Shown: in pieces, positions 25,220 to 34,593 of the stretch
Layout of the letters: each line of letters begins with the position of its first letter
Numbering within the stretch: position 1 is the first letter of the stretch
Source of the DNA: Streptomyces sp. NBC_01460
GTDB lineage: Bacteria > Actinomycetota > Actinomycetes > Streptomycetales > Streptomycetaceae
Direction: 5' to 3'
Assembly: GCF_036227405.1 (NCBI RefSeq)
Contig: NZ_CP109473.1
Location: 7,936,001 to 8,000,000 of the forward strand
DNA length: 64,000 nt
Translations under genes and position numbers: made by a program
Notes under the pieces: generated by a model
Database searches by the model: none
The model's input: the letters and a program-made list of their open reading frames with translations, nothing else
Told to the model about the DNA's origin: nothing

Positions 25220-26326
25220 TCACAGCAGCGTCCACTTCTGGTTGGATCCGCCGTTGCAGTCCCACAACACCAGTCGTGTGCCGTCAGAAGAGGAGCTCGC
25301 GGGCAGGTCCAGGCACCGTCCGGACGCCGGGTTGCGATACCCACCGTTGTAGGACTGCCAGACCTGGTTGGTTCCGCTGTTGCAGTCCCACAGGACCGTC
25401 TGGGTGCCGTTGGCCATACCCGCACCCTTGGCGTCCAGGCACTTGCCCAGCGCCCGTAGCGTGCCGTCCGCCGGGGCGGACCACCGCTGTGCGTCGGTGT
25501 TGTTGCAGGCCCACGACTGCACGGCGGTGCCGTTGTCGGACCTGCCTCCGTCGACGTCCATGCACTTGCCGGCGATCGCGGATCTCACCTGACCACCGAT
25601 GGGGGCGGGTTCGCCGATCCACCCGGCAGCTTCGGCGGCCGCGATGCCATCGCGGAAGGCGGCGGACATCTTCCGGTAGCCGGCGTCATTCGGGTGCAGA
25701 CCGTCGGCCAGATCGCCTGTGGTCAGACCACCCATGTCGACGTGGCGCACATGCTTGCCCGCAGCCTGCTTCGTCTGGACCATGCCGGGAATCCGCTGGT
25801 TGAACGCGCCTCTGTTCGCCTCGATCGTAGAGTTCGTGGAAACGGTCAGCGACGCGACCAGCACGGTCGCGTCAGGCGCCGTCGTCGTCACCTGGTCGAT
25901 GAGCGCGCTGAGCCGGTCCGCGGCGGTAGGCACCTGATAATTCTGGCCCAGGTCGTTGGTGCCGATCATGAGGGTCACGACATTGGGCCGGTAGCGGGAG
26001 AGCGAGGCGTCCGCGATCGAGGAGATCTGGTCGATCCTCCAGCCGGAGTGGCCTTCGTTGTCGGGGTCCTGCATGGAGCCCGCCCGGGACGATCCCACGA
26101 AGTCCAGTGCGTACCCTCCGGCATTTAACTCGCTCCAGAGCGGGCCTCTGTAGCCGTTTCCGGTGCTGCTGCCGATTCCGTCGGTGATCGAGTCACCCAG
26201 CGGCATGAGGCGCAGGGCAGACGCCGCAGGCGCCTGCTCCGCCGCGGAGGCGGGCAGCGCGCCGCTCCAGAGCACACCTGCGGCGGTGGTCAACGCCAGG
26301 GAAAGAGTTGCGATGAACTTTTTCAT
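25220..26326 (-). CDS. secreted SGNH/GDSL hydrolase with ricin-type lectin domain
   Basis: This 368-residue exported protein has a Sec signal peptide (MKKF..., cleavage after ASA at about 28). An SGNH hydrolase domain (about 37-235) follows with block I GDSITDG (Ser46), an Asn in MIGTNDLG, and the C-terminal Asp/His pair in DGLHPND. A ricin B-type beta-trefoil (about 245-368) has three QxW-type repeats (AQRW, NQVW, NQKW). It probably deacetylates or de-esterifies a polysaccharide while the lectin holds the substrate. The catalytic domain resembles the carbohydrate-esterase CE3-like group. The lectin is of the same class as at the end of the protein at 35587-39060. Confidence 0.9.
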   Translation of the reverse strand: MKKFIATLSLALTTAAGVLWSGALPASAAEQAPAASALRLMPLGDSITDGIGSSTGNGYRGPLWSELNAGGYALDFVGSSRAGSMQDPDNEGHSGWRIDQISSIADASLSRYRPNVVTLMIGTNDLGQNYQVPTAADRLSALIDQVTTTAPDATVLVASLTVSTNSTIEANRGAFNQRIPGMVQTKQAAGKHVRHVDMGGLTTGDLADGLHPNDAGYRKMSAAFRDGIAAAEAAGWIGEPAPIGGQVRSAIAGKCMDVDGGRSDNGTAVQSWACNNTDAQRWSAPADGTLRALGKCLDAKGAGMANGTQTVLWDCNSGTNQVWQSYNGGYRNPASGRCLDLPASSSSDGTRLVLWDCNGGSNQKWTLL

Positions 26327-27087
26327 CGGCCAGTCCTCACTGTGGGTTCGATTGATCCAGGTCGGTCGGCGTCCGACGCTTCCGGATCGGCGCCGGGCCG
26401 TCCATGGCCGTCACCGGCAGCAGTCGACGAGTCTGTCCTCGGTCTATCGGCCCACTGCGGCGTTGTGGAGGTCGAGCACGCTCTGCCGAACAGAACTCAG
26501 TGGCTTCATGGAGGAGGCTCCCGAAACGTCTGGTCGCCGTGGGGGCGCTGTGCCATCCGGCTGGGAGCGCTCTCTGAAGCTAGCCAGCATGCATGGTCAC
26601 GTCAACGCATTGACTGCATCGGGAAATTTTAGGTCCTGTTGATGGACCTTCTTGACAGGCGCCCGTGCCAGCGGTCTTATGTGGTTGCTGTCGTCGCTCC
26701 TCAGAAGAGCTTTTGGCGTCCACACGGTAGGCGCGCACGGTTCGCGGCCCTCGTCGGGCCGGACTACGGAACCGGATTGAACAGCAAGCGTCTTCTTCCA
26801 GGTCCTCGCCGGCGAGAAGTACGTACATGACCGCCGGCCTCGCCGCCGTCTCCGCCTCCGTGCAGGCGGACGTCAGGGGCGTCGAAGCGCTGACCGTCCG
26901 GGCCGCGGACGCTGAGGACGGCAACGCCCTCGACCACACAGAACGGGCCGAGGTGACCGCGCACCGCGAAACCAGGTCCGGGTGCGATGCCCCGGCCTCT
27001 CCACCAGCGGTGTCTGCGGACGCTCACGATCTCCGCAGGCACTCCCGCGGGACCAGGTCCACCGCACACACACATAGGAGGACGCAC
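26327..27087. other. long non-coding gap between two secreted hydrolase genes
   Basis: About 760 bases separate the divergent SGNH hydrolase and GH76 genes. I find no convincing gene; the frame that leads into GH76 from 26827 has no domain features, and the true GH76 start is at 27088. An AT-rich patch at about 26583-26640 contains CATTGACTGCATCG, one mismatch from CATTGACTTCATCG in the promoter at 4503-4516. This could be a promoter (TTGACT as -35). A CATGCATG palindrome lies just before it. Long leader regions are common for regulated secreted enzymes. Confidence 0.4.
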
Positions 27088-28230
27088 ATGATCAGACGTA
27101 GAACGTTACTCGCGGCAGCAGCGGCGATCGGTGTCACCGCGGTCGGCGGGACAGCTTCGCGGAGTCCCGCGGAGGCGACGGAGCGTACTTCGGCCGACGC
27201 GCCCGGCGCCAGGGTGCTGGGAACTGTCAACACCGATGCGGCCTTCGCCGCGCTGAACAGCGCCTTCCTCATCTCCGACGGAGGGCAGCGGTACTACAAG
27301 ACGTCCCTCAACAACGCGGAGAAGGACTACTTCTGGCGTCAGGCGCTGGACATCCAAGCGGTACAGGACGTGCACGACAGCGCCCCACGTGCGGAAACCC
27401 GTGATCTGGTCACCCGACTTCTCGACACATTCCTGCAGCAGAACCGAGGTTCGGGTGGGTTGTACGACTGGAACTGGAACGAGTACAACGACGATCTGCT
27501 CTGGGCCGGACTGGCCTTCGTGAGAGGCCACAAGATCACAGGCAACCAGACCTACCTGAATCAGGCGAGGTACGCCTTCGACCGCGTCTACGACCGGGGC
27601 TGGGACAACGCCCTCGGCGGTGGCATCTGGTGGGACATCCGCAGACGCGACAAGAACGCGCTCAGCAACAGCCCGGCGGTCATCCTCGGCTGCCTGATCT
27701 ACGAGTCCAACGGGGACCGCGGATATCTGGACAAGGCACGAGCGATCTTCGACTGGCTGTGGGCGAGGTTGCTCGACCGCTCGACCGGCGGTGTGTACGA
27801 GACCATGTACGCCGACGGAACTCGATCGAGCGGACAGTCGGTGTACTCGGCAGGTGCCTTCGTCGGCGCCGCTCAAGCCCTGTACCGGAACCAAGGCCAA
27901 GGAAGCCTGTTCGACGATGCCAGACGGACGGTCGACTGGGTCATCCGGGACCGCACCGCCAACGGGATCATGACCAACGGGCAACGGGAGGGCACGTGGC
28001 AGTCGGAGTTCGCCCGAGGGATGGGCGAGTTCGTCCGTGAGAACAACCTCTGGGATCAGTACTACGACTTCATGAAGCGCAACGCGGATGCGGCATGGAG
28101 CGCCCGGCGTACCGACCTCAACTTGACCTGGAACCGTTGGGACGCGCAGACACCGCGCGATGACACCAGGGCGATCGAGGCCATCGGTGCGGTGATCATG
28201 CAAGCGGTCACTCCGGTCAGCCGGCCGTAG
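27088..28230 (+). CDS. Tat-exported GH76 endo-alpha-1,6-mannanase
   Basis: This 380-residue glycoside hydrolase family 76 protein starts with a twin-arginine-type signal (MIRRRTLLAAAAAIGVTAVGG). GH76 hallmarks are the catalytic Asp pair in NEYNDDLLWAGL (Asp135-Asp136), LGGGIWWDIRRRDKNALSN, and repeated (alpha/alpha) barrel helices. GH76 enzymes cut alpha-1,6-mannan backbones, for example of fungal cell walls or actinobacterial lipomannan. I chose ATG 27088 because AGGAGG lies six bases upstream and the Tat signal begins there; a 261-base in-frame extension upstream is not protein-like. It converges on the ROK gene. Confidence 0.9.
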   Translation: MIRRRTLLAAAAAIGVTAVGGTASRSPAEATERTSADAPGARVLGTVNTDAAFAALNSAFLISDGGQRYYKTSLNNAEKDYFWRQALDIQAVQDVHDSAPRAETRDLVTRLLDTFLQQNRGSGGLYDWNWNEYNDDLLWAGLAFVRGHKITGNQTYLNQARYAFDRVYDRGWDNALGGGIWWDIRRRDKNALSNSPAVILGCLIYESNGDRGYLDKARAIFDWLWARLLDRSTGGVYETMYADGTRSSGQSVYSAGAFVGAAQALYRNQGQGSLFDDARRTVDWVIRDRTANGIMTNGQREGTWQSEFARGMGEFVRENNLWDQYYDFMKRNADAAWSARRTDLNLTWNRWDAQTPRDDTRAIEAIGAVIMQAVTPVSRP

Positions 28231-28398
28231 CGACGAGCGTGTGATGGGGACCCGCTGGATGCGACGAGCCGGGTGTGGCTTCGGCATCCGGTGGGTTCAC
28301 CTCTTGCTTGGTGCGATGCGCCCGAGTGCGTGGTGCACCGCCGAGTTCGAGAGGGGGCGGCCGATCACCGGGTTCGCGCCTTCGAGTGTCCTTCGCGG

Positions 28399-29631
28399 TC
28401 ACACGGCCGACGCGTCCGTCGTGAGGGCGCGGTCGATCTGGGCAGGGGACAGGGCGTGCTCGATCGCCAGGATGCCGGCACCGATCGCGCCCGCGTTCTC
28501 GCCGATCCGGCTCGGCTCGATCCGCAGGACGTCAGTCGCCAGCGGGTTGGACCGGCGGTAGACCGCCTCGCGGACCCCCGCGAGAAGTTGGTCGTGCACG
28601 GCGGCCAGGGCGCCGCCGACGACGACCGTCTCCGGGTTGAAGAAGTTCACCAGCCCGGACAGCACCTCGCCGACCGCGCGGCCGGCCTCGCGGACCATCC
28701 GGACGGCCTCGCGATTTCCCTCCCTGACCAACTGCACGATGTCGAGGGTTCCGACAGCCTCCAGTCCCAGTTCCCGCAGCTGTTCGGCCAGTGCGGCACC
28801 TCCCGCGATTGCCTCAAGGCAGCCAGAGTTGCCGCACCGGCATGGCTCCTCCCGCTCACCGACGCGGATGTGCCCGATGTCTCCGGCCGACCCCCGCGCG
28901 CCCCGGTGGATGCGGCCGTCGGCGACGATGCCGCAGCCGATGCCAGTGCCGACCTTCAGGTACAGCAGATGCAACGTGCTGGAAAAGGCCCGGCGTTGCT
29001 CGGCCAAGGCCATTACGTTCACATCGTTGTCCACCAGTGCCCGGACACCGAACCGTTCCTCGAAGAAATCGGGAATGGGGTAGTGGTGCCAACCAGGCAT
29101 GATCGGCGGATCCACCGGGCGTCCGGTCGAGAACTCCACCGGGCCAGGCACGCCGACGCCGATGGCACGCAGCGTCCGCGAGCCGTTACCGTCACCTGCT
29201 TCGAGCAGCATGCGCAGGGTCCGCTCGACGTGGCCGAGGACCGCCTCGGGTCCGTCCTCAATGGTCAACGGCTCCTCGCGGGCTACGAGCAGGGCGCCGC
29301 TGATGTCCAGCAGCCCCACCCGGCAGTGCGAGGCCCCGATGTCGACACCGGCGATGGCGTGGTCGTGGGTCCGCAGGGAGAGCCGACGCGGCGGGCGTCC
29401 GCCGGTGGAGGGTGCCTCGGAGTCCTCGTCGATGAAGCCGTGGGCGATAAGGGCGTCGACGCGCTGGGAGACGGTGGAGCGGGCGAGTCCGGTACGCCGG
29501 GCGATCTCGGCGCGCGTGACGGCGACGCCAGAACCGATCAGAGCCAACACCTCGCCGGGCGTCTGGCCGGGCGGGGTACCCGGGGCGGTGCTGTGATCCG
29601 ACGACAAAGGCGACGAGAAATATGCGTTCAC
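28399..29631 (-). CDS. ROK-family transcriptional repressor
   Basis: This 410-residue ROK protein has an N-terminal winged helix (EVLALIGSGVAVTRAEIARRTGLARSTVSQRVDALIAHGFI) followed by the ROK sugar-kinase-like fold: IAGVDIGASHCRVGLLD, GVGVPGPVEF, LVDNDVNVMALAE, YLKVGTGIGCGIV, and the zinc motif CRCGNSGCLEA preceded by GDIGHIRV. ROK repressors of the XylR/NagC type respond to sugars. The start is the GTG at 29631 (MNAYFSS), with AAGG upstream; a longer ATG frame overlaps the operator-like repeat and is unlikely. It is divergent from the ABC importer operon and very likely represses it in the absence of the sugar. Confidence 0.9.
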   Translation of the reverse strand: MNAYFSSPLSSDHSTAPGTPPGQTPGEVLALIGSGVAVTRAEIARRTGLARSTVSQRVDALIAHGFIDEDSEAPSTGGRPPRRLSLRTHDHAIAGVDIGASHCRVGLLDISGALLVAREEPLTIEDGPEAVLGHVERTLRMLLEAGDGNGSRTLRAIGVGVPGPVEFSTGRPVDPPIMPGWHHYPIPDFFEERFGVRALVDNDVNVMALAEQRRAFSSTLHLLYLKVGTGIGCGIVADGRIHRGARGSAGDIGHIRVGEREEPCRCGNSGCLEAIAGGAALAEQLRELGLEAVGTLDIVQLVREGNREAVRMVREAGRAVGEVLSGLVNFFNPETVVVGGALAAVHDQLLAGVREAVYRRSNPLATDVLRIEPSRIGENAGAIGAGILAIEHALSPAQIDRALTTDASAV

Positions 29632-29668
29632 AGTAGCAACCTTAAGGATCGTCTCGGCTGTGGACCAT

Positions 29669-29745
29669 ACTTTGTTCGACGATCGGGCAAAGTCGAGCCT
29701 CTGGTGCTGTGAACATTTGTGCTTCAGCTGTTGACAGGACAAAGT
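29669..29745. promoter_or_regulatory. ROK operator-like repeats and TTGACA promoter element
   Basis: ACTTTG (29669-29674) and CAAAGT (29688-29693) form an inverted repeat, and a third copy, CAAAGT, lies at 29740-29745 inside the spacer after a perfect TTGACA (29731-29736). ACTTTGTT/AACAAAGT half-sites are typical of XylR-type ROK repressors. A repressor on the third copy would block the promoter of the importer operon, while the first pair overlaps the ROK gene's own upstream region. The -10 (about AATCCT) is weak and very near the ATG at 29767, so the transcript may be leaderless. Confidence 0.6.
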
Positions 29746-29766
29746 TAGCTCGCAATCCTGCCGGAC

Positions 29767-31251
29767 ATGCTGACGATGAGCAGTGTCTCGAAGAGCTTCC
29801 TCGGGGCGAGGGTGTTACACGGGGTGTCACTCGACCTGGAACCGGGCGAGGTTCACGCCCTGGTCGGGGAGAACGGCGCGGGCAAGTCCACGTTGATGAA
29901 GGTGCTCGCCGGGGAGCACGCCCCTGACGAGGGCACCATCACCCTCGACGGCACCACCCGCGCCTTCTCGCACCCCGTACAGGCACAAGCCGCCGGAATC
30001 GCTCTCATCCATCAGGAGTTCGCCCTCCTCCCGGACCGCACCGTCGCGGAGAACGTCTTCCTCGGCCGCGAGCCGGTGCGCCGGGGGCTGGTCGACAGGC
30101 GGGCGATGGAGCGGCGCACCGCCGAGCTGCTCGCAGAGCTGGACGAAACCGGGATCGACCCCCGTATGCACATCAAGGAACTGTCGGTGGCCCGGCAGCA
30201 GACCGTGGAGATCGTCAAGGCGCTGGCCGCCTCCGAGGTCCGCGTCCTGGTCATGGACGAGCCGACCGCCCCCCTGGCCGACCACGAGGTGGAACTGCTC
30301 TATGCGCTGATCCGCCGGCTCGCCGCCCGTGGCATCGGGATTCTCTACATCAGCCACCGGCTGCGGGAGGTCTTCGACCTCTCCCAGCGCATCACCGTAC
30401 TGAAGGACGGCCGCAAGGTTGCCGCCCTCACCACCGCCGAGACCACCCCCGACGAGGTGGTGCGGGCCATGGTCGGCCGTGAGCTGCGCTCCTACTACCC
30501 GCCCCGCGCCGAACCCGGAGACATCGGCGGGCCGCTCCTGACCGTCACCGACGCCGGCAACGAGCGCCTCACGGGCATCGGGCTGACCTTGCGCGCCGGC
30601 GAGGTCACCGGGGTCGCCGGCTTACAGGGCTCGGGTCGCACCTCGCTGGTGCGGGCCCTGTTCGGCGCCGCGCCCTTCACCCGCGGCCGGATGACCGTAT
30701 CGGACCGGCCACTGCTGCCCAACAGTCCGCGGCAGGCGATCCGCGGTGGCATCGCACTGGTCACCGAGGACCGCAAGGCCGAGGGCCTGGCGCTGCGTCA
30801 GTCCGTACGTGACAACGCCCTGCTCGTCACCCGGGCCGTCTCCGGCGTCGGGAGACAGGACGTCGCCGGGTTGCTGGAGCGGGTCGCGCTGCGCTCCCGC
30901 GGCCTGGACCAGGAGGTGCGCTACCTCTCCGGGGGCAACCAGCAGAAGGTGGTCATCGCCAAGTGGCTCGCCGCCCGTCCCCGGGTGCTGCTGTTCGACG
31001 AACCGACCCGTGGTGTGGACGTCGGTGCGAAGTCCGCGATCCACACGCTCGTGCGCGAACTCGCCCGGGAGGGGCTCGCCGTGCTCATCGTCTCCTCCGA
31101 ATTGCCTGAGCTGATCGGCATGAGCGACCGGATCCTGGTGATGGCCGACGGAGCGCTGGTGGGCGAACTGCCCGCGGGCGCCACCGAGGAGGATGTCATG
31201 CGGCTGGCGACCGGGGACACCGCCGACCGGTTCGAGGGGAGTGCCGCATGA
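29767..31251 (+). CDS. sugar ABC importer, duplicated ATPase (RbsA/XylG type)
   Basis: This 494-residue protein has two ABC ATPase domains, as in RbsA, MglA and XylG. The first has Walker A GENGAGKSTLMKVL (near residue 36), signature LSVARQQ and Walker B VRVLVMDEPT. The second has the degenerate Walker A GLQGSGRTSLVRALF normal for this family, signature YLSGGNQQK and Walker B RVLLFDEPTRGVDV. It powers import by the two permeases encoded next. It overlaps the first permease by ATGA, and the whole five-gene operon is linked by four-base overlaps. Family certain; the sugar is not identifiable. Confidence 0.94.
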   Translation: MLTMSSVSKSFLGARVLHGVSLDLEPGEVHALVGENGAGKSTLMKVLAGEHAPDEGTITLDGTTRAFSHPVQAQAAGIALIHQEFALLPDRTVAENVFLGREPVRRGLVDRRAMERRTAELLAELDETGIDPRMHIKELSVARQQTVEIVKALAASEVRVLVMDEPTAPLADHEVELLYALIRRLAARGIGILYISHRLREVFDLSQRITVLKDGRKVAALTTAETTPDEVVRAMVGRELRSYYPPRAEPGDIGGPLLTVTDAGNERLTGIGLTLRAGEVTGVAGLQGSGRTSLVRALFGAAPFTRGRMTVSDRPLLPNSPRQAIRGGIALVTEDRKAEGLALRQSVRDNALLVTRAVSGVGRQDVAGLLERVALRSRGLDQEVRYLSGGNQQKVVIAKWLAARPRVLLFDEPTRGVDVGAKSAIHTLVRELAREGLAVLIVSSELPELIGMSDRILVMADGALVGELPAGATEEDVMRLATGDTADRFEGSAA

Positions 31252-32336
31252 CGGCCGTACCTGGCGGGCCCGCGGCACAGGTCGCGCCCCGCAGGCCGAA
31301 CCCCCTGTCCCGCATCCGCCTCGGCGACCCCGTGGTCGCCGTGTGGCTGGCCGCGCTCGCGGTCACCCTCGTCGGCTGGATCGTCGTGGCCGCGGACGGC
31401 GGCGAGTTCATGACCCGGACGACAGTCACGGGGATACTCCAGAACTCGGTCGCCCTGGGCTTGGTCGCGGTCGGCCAGTCGGTGGTGATCCTCACCGGCT
31501 CCCTCGACCTCTCCGTCGCGTACCTCGTCAGCCTCGGGGCCCTGGTGGCCGCGGAGATGATGGAGAGCGGCAGCGTCCTCACCGCGGTCCTGGTGGTCCT
31601 TGCGCTGTCCGCCGCCGTCGGCGTCGCGAACGGGCTGATCGTCACCGGGCTGAAGGTCAACGCGTTCATCGCGACGCTCGGCATGGCGTTCATCCTGCGC
31701 GGCTACATCGAGGACACCTACACCGGCCCCGCCGGCCACGTGCCCGCCTCCTTCCGGCGTCTGGGCTACGACCGCATCGGTTTCGTGCCCGTCTCCGTTC
31801 TCCTGCTGATCGCGGTCGCCGTCGTCGCCTGGCTGATCACCCGGCGCACACGCCTCGGCCACCACATGTACGCCACCGGCGGCGACGAGCACGCCGCCCG
31901 GCTGTCCGGCGTGCGCACCGGACGCACCGTCGTCCTGGCGCACGTCCTGTGCTCGCTGTGCGTCGGTGCCGCTGCCCTGTTCCTCGCCGCCCGGCTCGGC
32001 GCGGGCGCCCCCTGGGCGGGCACGGACGCACGCTACGACCTGGAGTCGATCGCCGCCGTCGTGCTCGGCGGCACGGCGCTCGCCGGCGGACGCGGCGGAG
32101 TGACCGGAACCCTCGGCGGCGTCCTGGTGCTCTCCGTGCTGGACAGCATTTTCAACCAGCTCTCCGTCGACCCGTTCTTCAAGAACGTCGTCCGCGGGGT
32201 CGTCATCATCGCCGCCGTCGCCCTCTATGCCCGGCCCCGCTCGGAACGGCCCTCCGGACGGCCGCGCCGCTCTGGCCGGGGACGGGCGAAACAGGGCGGG
32301 ACGCCGGGCGTCCCGAGGCAGGAGCAGTCCGCATGA
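31248..32336 (+). CDS. sugar ABC importer permease (RbsC type), first
   Basis: This 362-residue inner-membrane permease of the BPD_transp_2 (RbsC/XylH/AraH) family has about eight to ten hydrophobic helices and the family signature around LTGSLDLSVAYLVSLGALVAAE near residue 83 and VLGGTALAGGRGGVTGTLGG near 275. The C-terminal 40 residues are an Arg/Gly/Pro-rich cytoplasmic tail. Start and stop overlap the neighbouring genes by ATGA. Having two different permease genes rather than one suggests that the channel is a heterodimer. Confidence 0.93.
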   Translation: MTAVPGGPAAQVAPRRPNPLSRIRLGDPVVAVWLAALAVTLVGWIVVAADGGEFMTRTTVTGILQNSVALGLVAVGQSVVILTGSLDLSVAYLVSLGALVAAEMMESGSVLTAVLVVLALSAAVGVANGLIVTGLKVNAFIATLGMAFILRGYIEDTYTGPAGHVPASFRRLGYDRIGFVPVSVLLLIAVAVVAWLITRRTRLGHHMYATGGDEHAARLSGVRTGRTVVLAHVLCSLCVGAAALFLAARLGAGAPWAGTDARYDLESIAAVVLGGTALAGGRGGVTGTLGGVLVLSVLDSIFNQLSVDPFFKNVVRGVVIIAAVALYARPRSERPSGRPRRSGRGRAKQGGTPGVPRQEQSA

Positions 32337-33361
32337 CCACCACCACGACCGAGACCCACACCCCGAACACCGCCGTCCGGGCGGTCCGGCGCCTGGGCAC
32401 CGGCGCCCCCGTCTACGGGCTCCTCGTCGTCCTGCTCGCCGCCCTGGCGATCACCGACCCCGGCTTCTACGACCCCGACAGTTTCCTCGCCTTCGTCAAA
32501 CGCGCAGCCCCGCTGGTGATCCTCGCCGTGGGCCAGTACCTCGTCATCGTCTCCGGTGGCTTCGACCTCTCCGTCGGCGCAGTGGTGACCGCCGGAGTGG
32601 TGGCCGGAGCCGAGTTCTACGGCTCCTACCCGGACGCCCCCTGGTTGCTCGTCACCGCCGGGCTCCTGGTGGCCGGGGCGGTGGTGGGGCTGGCCAACGG
32701 GCTCATCACCACCAGGTTACGGGTGCCGTCGTTCATCACCACCCTCGGCATGATGCTGATCCTCGAAGGTGCCGTCTTCTACTGGACCGGCGGCTCACCA
32801 CAGGGCGTACTGCCCCAGAGCTTCCGGGAGTTCGGGCGTGGCACCGCGGGTGGCTGGCTGCCCTGGGCGGTTCCCGCCTGCGTCCTGGTCGGCGCCGCCG
32901 CGGTGTGGCTGATGCGTTCCGACTTCGGCCGCACGCTCCTCGCCACCGGGGACAGTGAACGCGCGGCGAACCTTGCGGGCGTTCGCGTCCCCCGCGTTCG
33001 CACCCTCGCGTTCGTGCTCTCGGGCACGGCCGCCGCCCTGGCGGCGGTGCTCGTCGCGGGCTTCTCCGGTGTCTCCGCCCAGGCGGGCCGCGGCCTGGAG
33101 TTCGAGGCCATCACCGCGGTCGTGCTCGGCGGGGTCCTCCTCGGCGGCGGACGCGGATCCGTCGTGGCCGCCATGGCCGGGGCCTTCTCCCTCCAGGCGC
33201 TCTTCACACTGCTCAACCTCCAAGGCGTCTCCGGCGCGCTGGAGTCCACCGTCCAGGGCGTCATCGTCATCGCGGCCGTCGGTCTCGGAGCCACCGGGCG
33301 TCCGGGACTGAACCGCTTACGCCGTCACCGATCACAACCATCCGGAGGCACCTCCTCATGA
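32333..33361 (+). CDS. sugar ABC importer permease (RbsC type), second
   Basis: This is a 342-residue permease of the same family as the previous gene, with a long N-terminal cytoplasmic tail (TTTTTE...) and the conserved VSGGFDLSVGAVVTAGVVAGAE and AITAVVLGGVLLGGGRGSVVAAM blocks. It is clearly divergent from its partner, so it is not a recent duplication. ATG 32333 overlaps the previous stop, and its own stop overlaps the binding-protein gene. A longer open frame runs upstream but is antisense-like extension without the permease family's sequence. Confidence 0.93.
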   Translation: MTTTTTETHTPNTAVRAVRRLGTGAPVYGLLVVLLAALAITDPGFYDPDSFLAFVKRAAPLVILAVGQYLVIVSGGFDLSVGAVVTAGVVAGAEFYGSYPDAPWLLVTAGLLVAGAVVGLANGLITTRLRVPSFITTLGMMLILEGAVFYWTGGSPQGVLPQSFREFGRGTAGGWLPWAVPACVLVGAAAVWLMRSDFGRTLLATGDSERAANLAGVRVPRVRTLAFVLSGTAAALAAVLVAGFSGVSAQAGRGLEFEAITAVVLGGVLLGGGRGSVVAAMAGAFSLQALFTLLNLQGVSGALESTVQGVIVIAAVGLGATGRPGLNRLRRHRSQPSGGTSS

Positions 33362-34593
33362 GCCGCGCACTTCGTACCGGACGACCTGGCGGCCACGCCC
33401 GTCCAGCCGTCCCACTCGTCGCCCTTCTGACAGCGGCGCTGCTGTCGTCCTGCTCATCCGATGTGCCCCAGGACGACGCGGCGGGCGGCGCCACCGCCTC
33501 GGCGCAGTCCCAGAACAGCGGCGAGGAGTCGAAGTTCTTCGATCCGGCGGCGTACGAGCGCCAGCTCGCGCTCGCCGGGACAACACCTCAGGGCCCGGCG
33601 GACAAGCCGTGGGAGCAGATGCTGGACCCGGAGATGACCAACACGTCGAAGTACGCCAAGACGGGAGGCGCCAAGGACGTCCACCTCTGCTTCTCCAACG
33701 CCGGCGTCTTCAACCCCTGGCGGCAGGTGGGACTCAAGAGCATGAAGGCGGAGGTGGAACTGCACGACGAGATCACTAAGTTCACCGTTCTGGACGCGCA
33801 GGGCAAGGACGACAAGCAGATCTCCGACATCCAGGAGCTGTCCGGTCAGGACTGCGACGCGCTCATCGTCTCGCCCAACACCACCGCCACCCTCACCCCG
33901 GCGGTGCAGGAGGCCTGCGGCAAGCTACCGGTAATCGTGTTCGACCGGGGCGTGCAGACCGACTGCGGAGTCACCTTCATCAGTCCCATCGGCGGCTATG
34001 CCTACGGTGCCGCGGCAGCCGACTTCCTGGTCGACAAGGTGGACAAGGGCGGCAAGATCGTCGCGCTGCGCATCTCGCCCGGTGTGGACGTCCTGGAGAA
34101 TCGCTGGGCCGCCGCTGAGAAGGCCTTCGACAAGGCCGGACTCGAGGTGGCCGAGGTGAAGTTCACCGACGGCGACCCCTCGAAGACCAAGTCGATCGTC
34201 GCGGACGCCCTCTCCAGGCACGGCACGATCGACGGGATCTGGATGGACTCCGGTGCCACCGCCGTCGCGGCGGTCGAGGCCTTCGAGGACGCGGGCAAGG
34301 ACGTGCCACCGATCACCGGCGAGGACCAGCAGGACTTCCTCCAGGCATGGAAGGACAAGGACCTCACCGCCATCGCACCGGCTTACCCGACCTTCCAGTG
34401 GCGCACGCCCGTGATTGCCGCACTGCGCATCCTGGGCGGTAAGGAGGTTCCGAAGCAGTGGACCCTGCCCCAGCCGGTCGTGACCGAGGAAAACTTCGAC
34501 CAGTACTACAAGGAGGGCATGCCGCCCCTGCACTACGGCGCCTGCGGCTGCGAGAAGCTGCCCGGCTACCCCGGTGACTGGGGTGGCAAGTGA
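33358..34593 (+). CDS. sugar ABC importer substrate-binding lipoprotein
   Basis: This 411-residue periplasmic-binding-protein-1 type lipoprotein has a signal peptide ending in the lipobox LLSSC (Cys near residue 32). A Ser/Gly-rich linker and a two-lobed domain follow, with VHLCFSNAGVFNPWRQVGLKSMKAEVE, CDALIVSPNT, PVIVFDRGV and DGIWMDSGATAVAAVEAFEDAG. This matches ribose-, xylose- or inositol-type binding proteins. The C-terminus is unusual in having several cysteines (GACGCEK). It is anchored outside the membrane and hands the sugar to the two permeases. It overlaps both neighbours by four bases (ATGA upstream, GTGA downstream). Confidence 0.92.
   Translation: MSRALRTGRPGGHARPAVPLVALLTAALLSSCSSDVPQDDAAGGATASAQSQNSGEESKFFDPAAYERQLALAGTTPQGPADKPWEQMLDPEMTNTSKYAKTGGAKDVHLCFSNAGVFNPWRQVGLKSMKAEVELHDEITKFTVLDAQGKDDKQISDIQELSGQDCDALIVSPNTTATLTPAVQEACGKLPVIVFDRGVQTDCGVTFISPIGGYAYGAAAADFLVDKVDKGGKIVALRISPGVDVLENRWAAAEKAFDKAGLEVAEVKFTDGDPSKTKSIVADALSRHGTIDGIWMDSGATAVAAVEAFEDAGKDVPPITGEDQQDFLQAWKDKDLTAIAPAYPTFQWRTPVIAALRILGGKEVPKQWTLPQPVVTEENFDQYYKEGMPPLHYGACGCEKLPGYPGDWGGK

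Noticed and set aside
26827..27087. In-frame N-terminal extension of the GH76 protein
   Set aside because: A Tat signal peptide and AGGAGG mark the start at 27088; the extension would bury the signal peptide and has no structure.
28273..29712. 479-residue forward frame opposite the ROK gene
   Set aside because: It mirrors the ROK gene codon for codon and shows no family features.
31193..32332. In-frame N-terminal extension of the second permease
   Set aside because: It overlaps the first permease gene out of frame; the true start is the coupled ATG at 32333.
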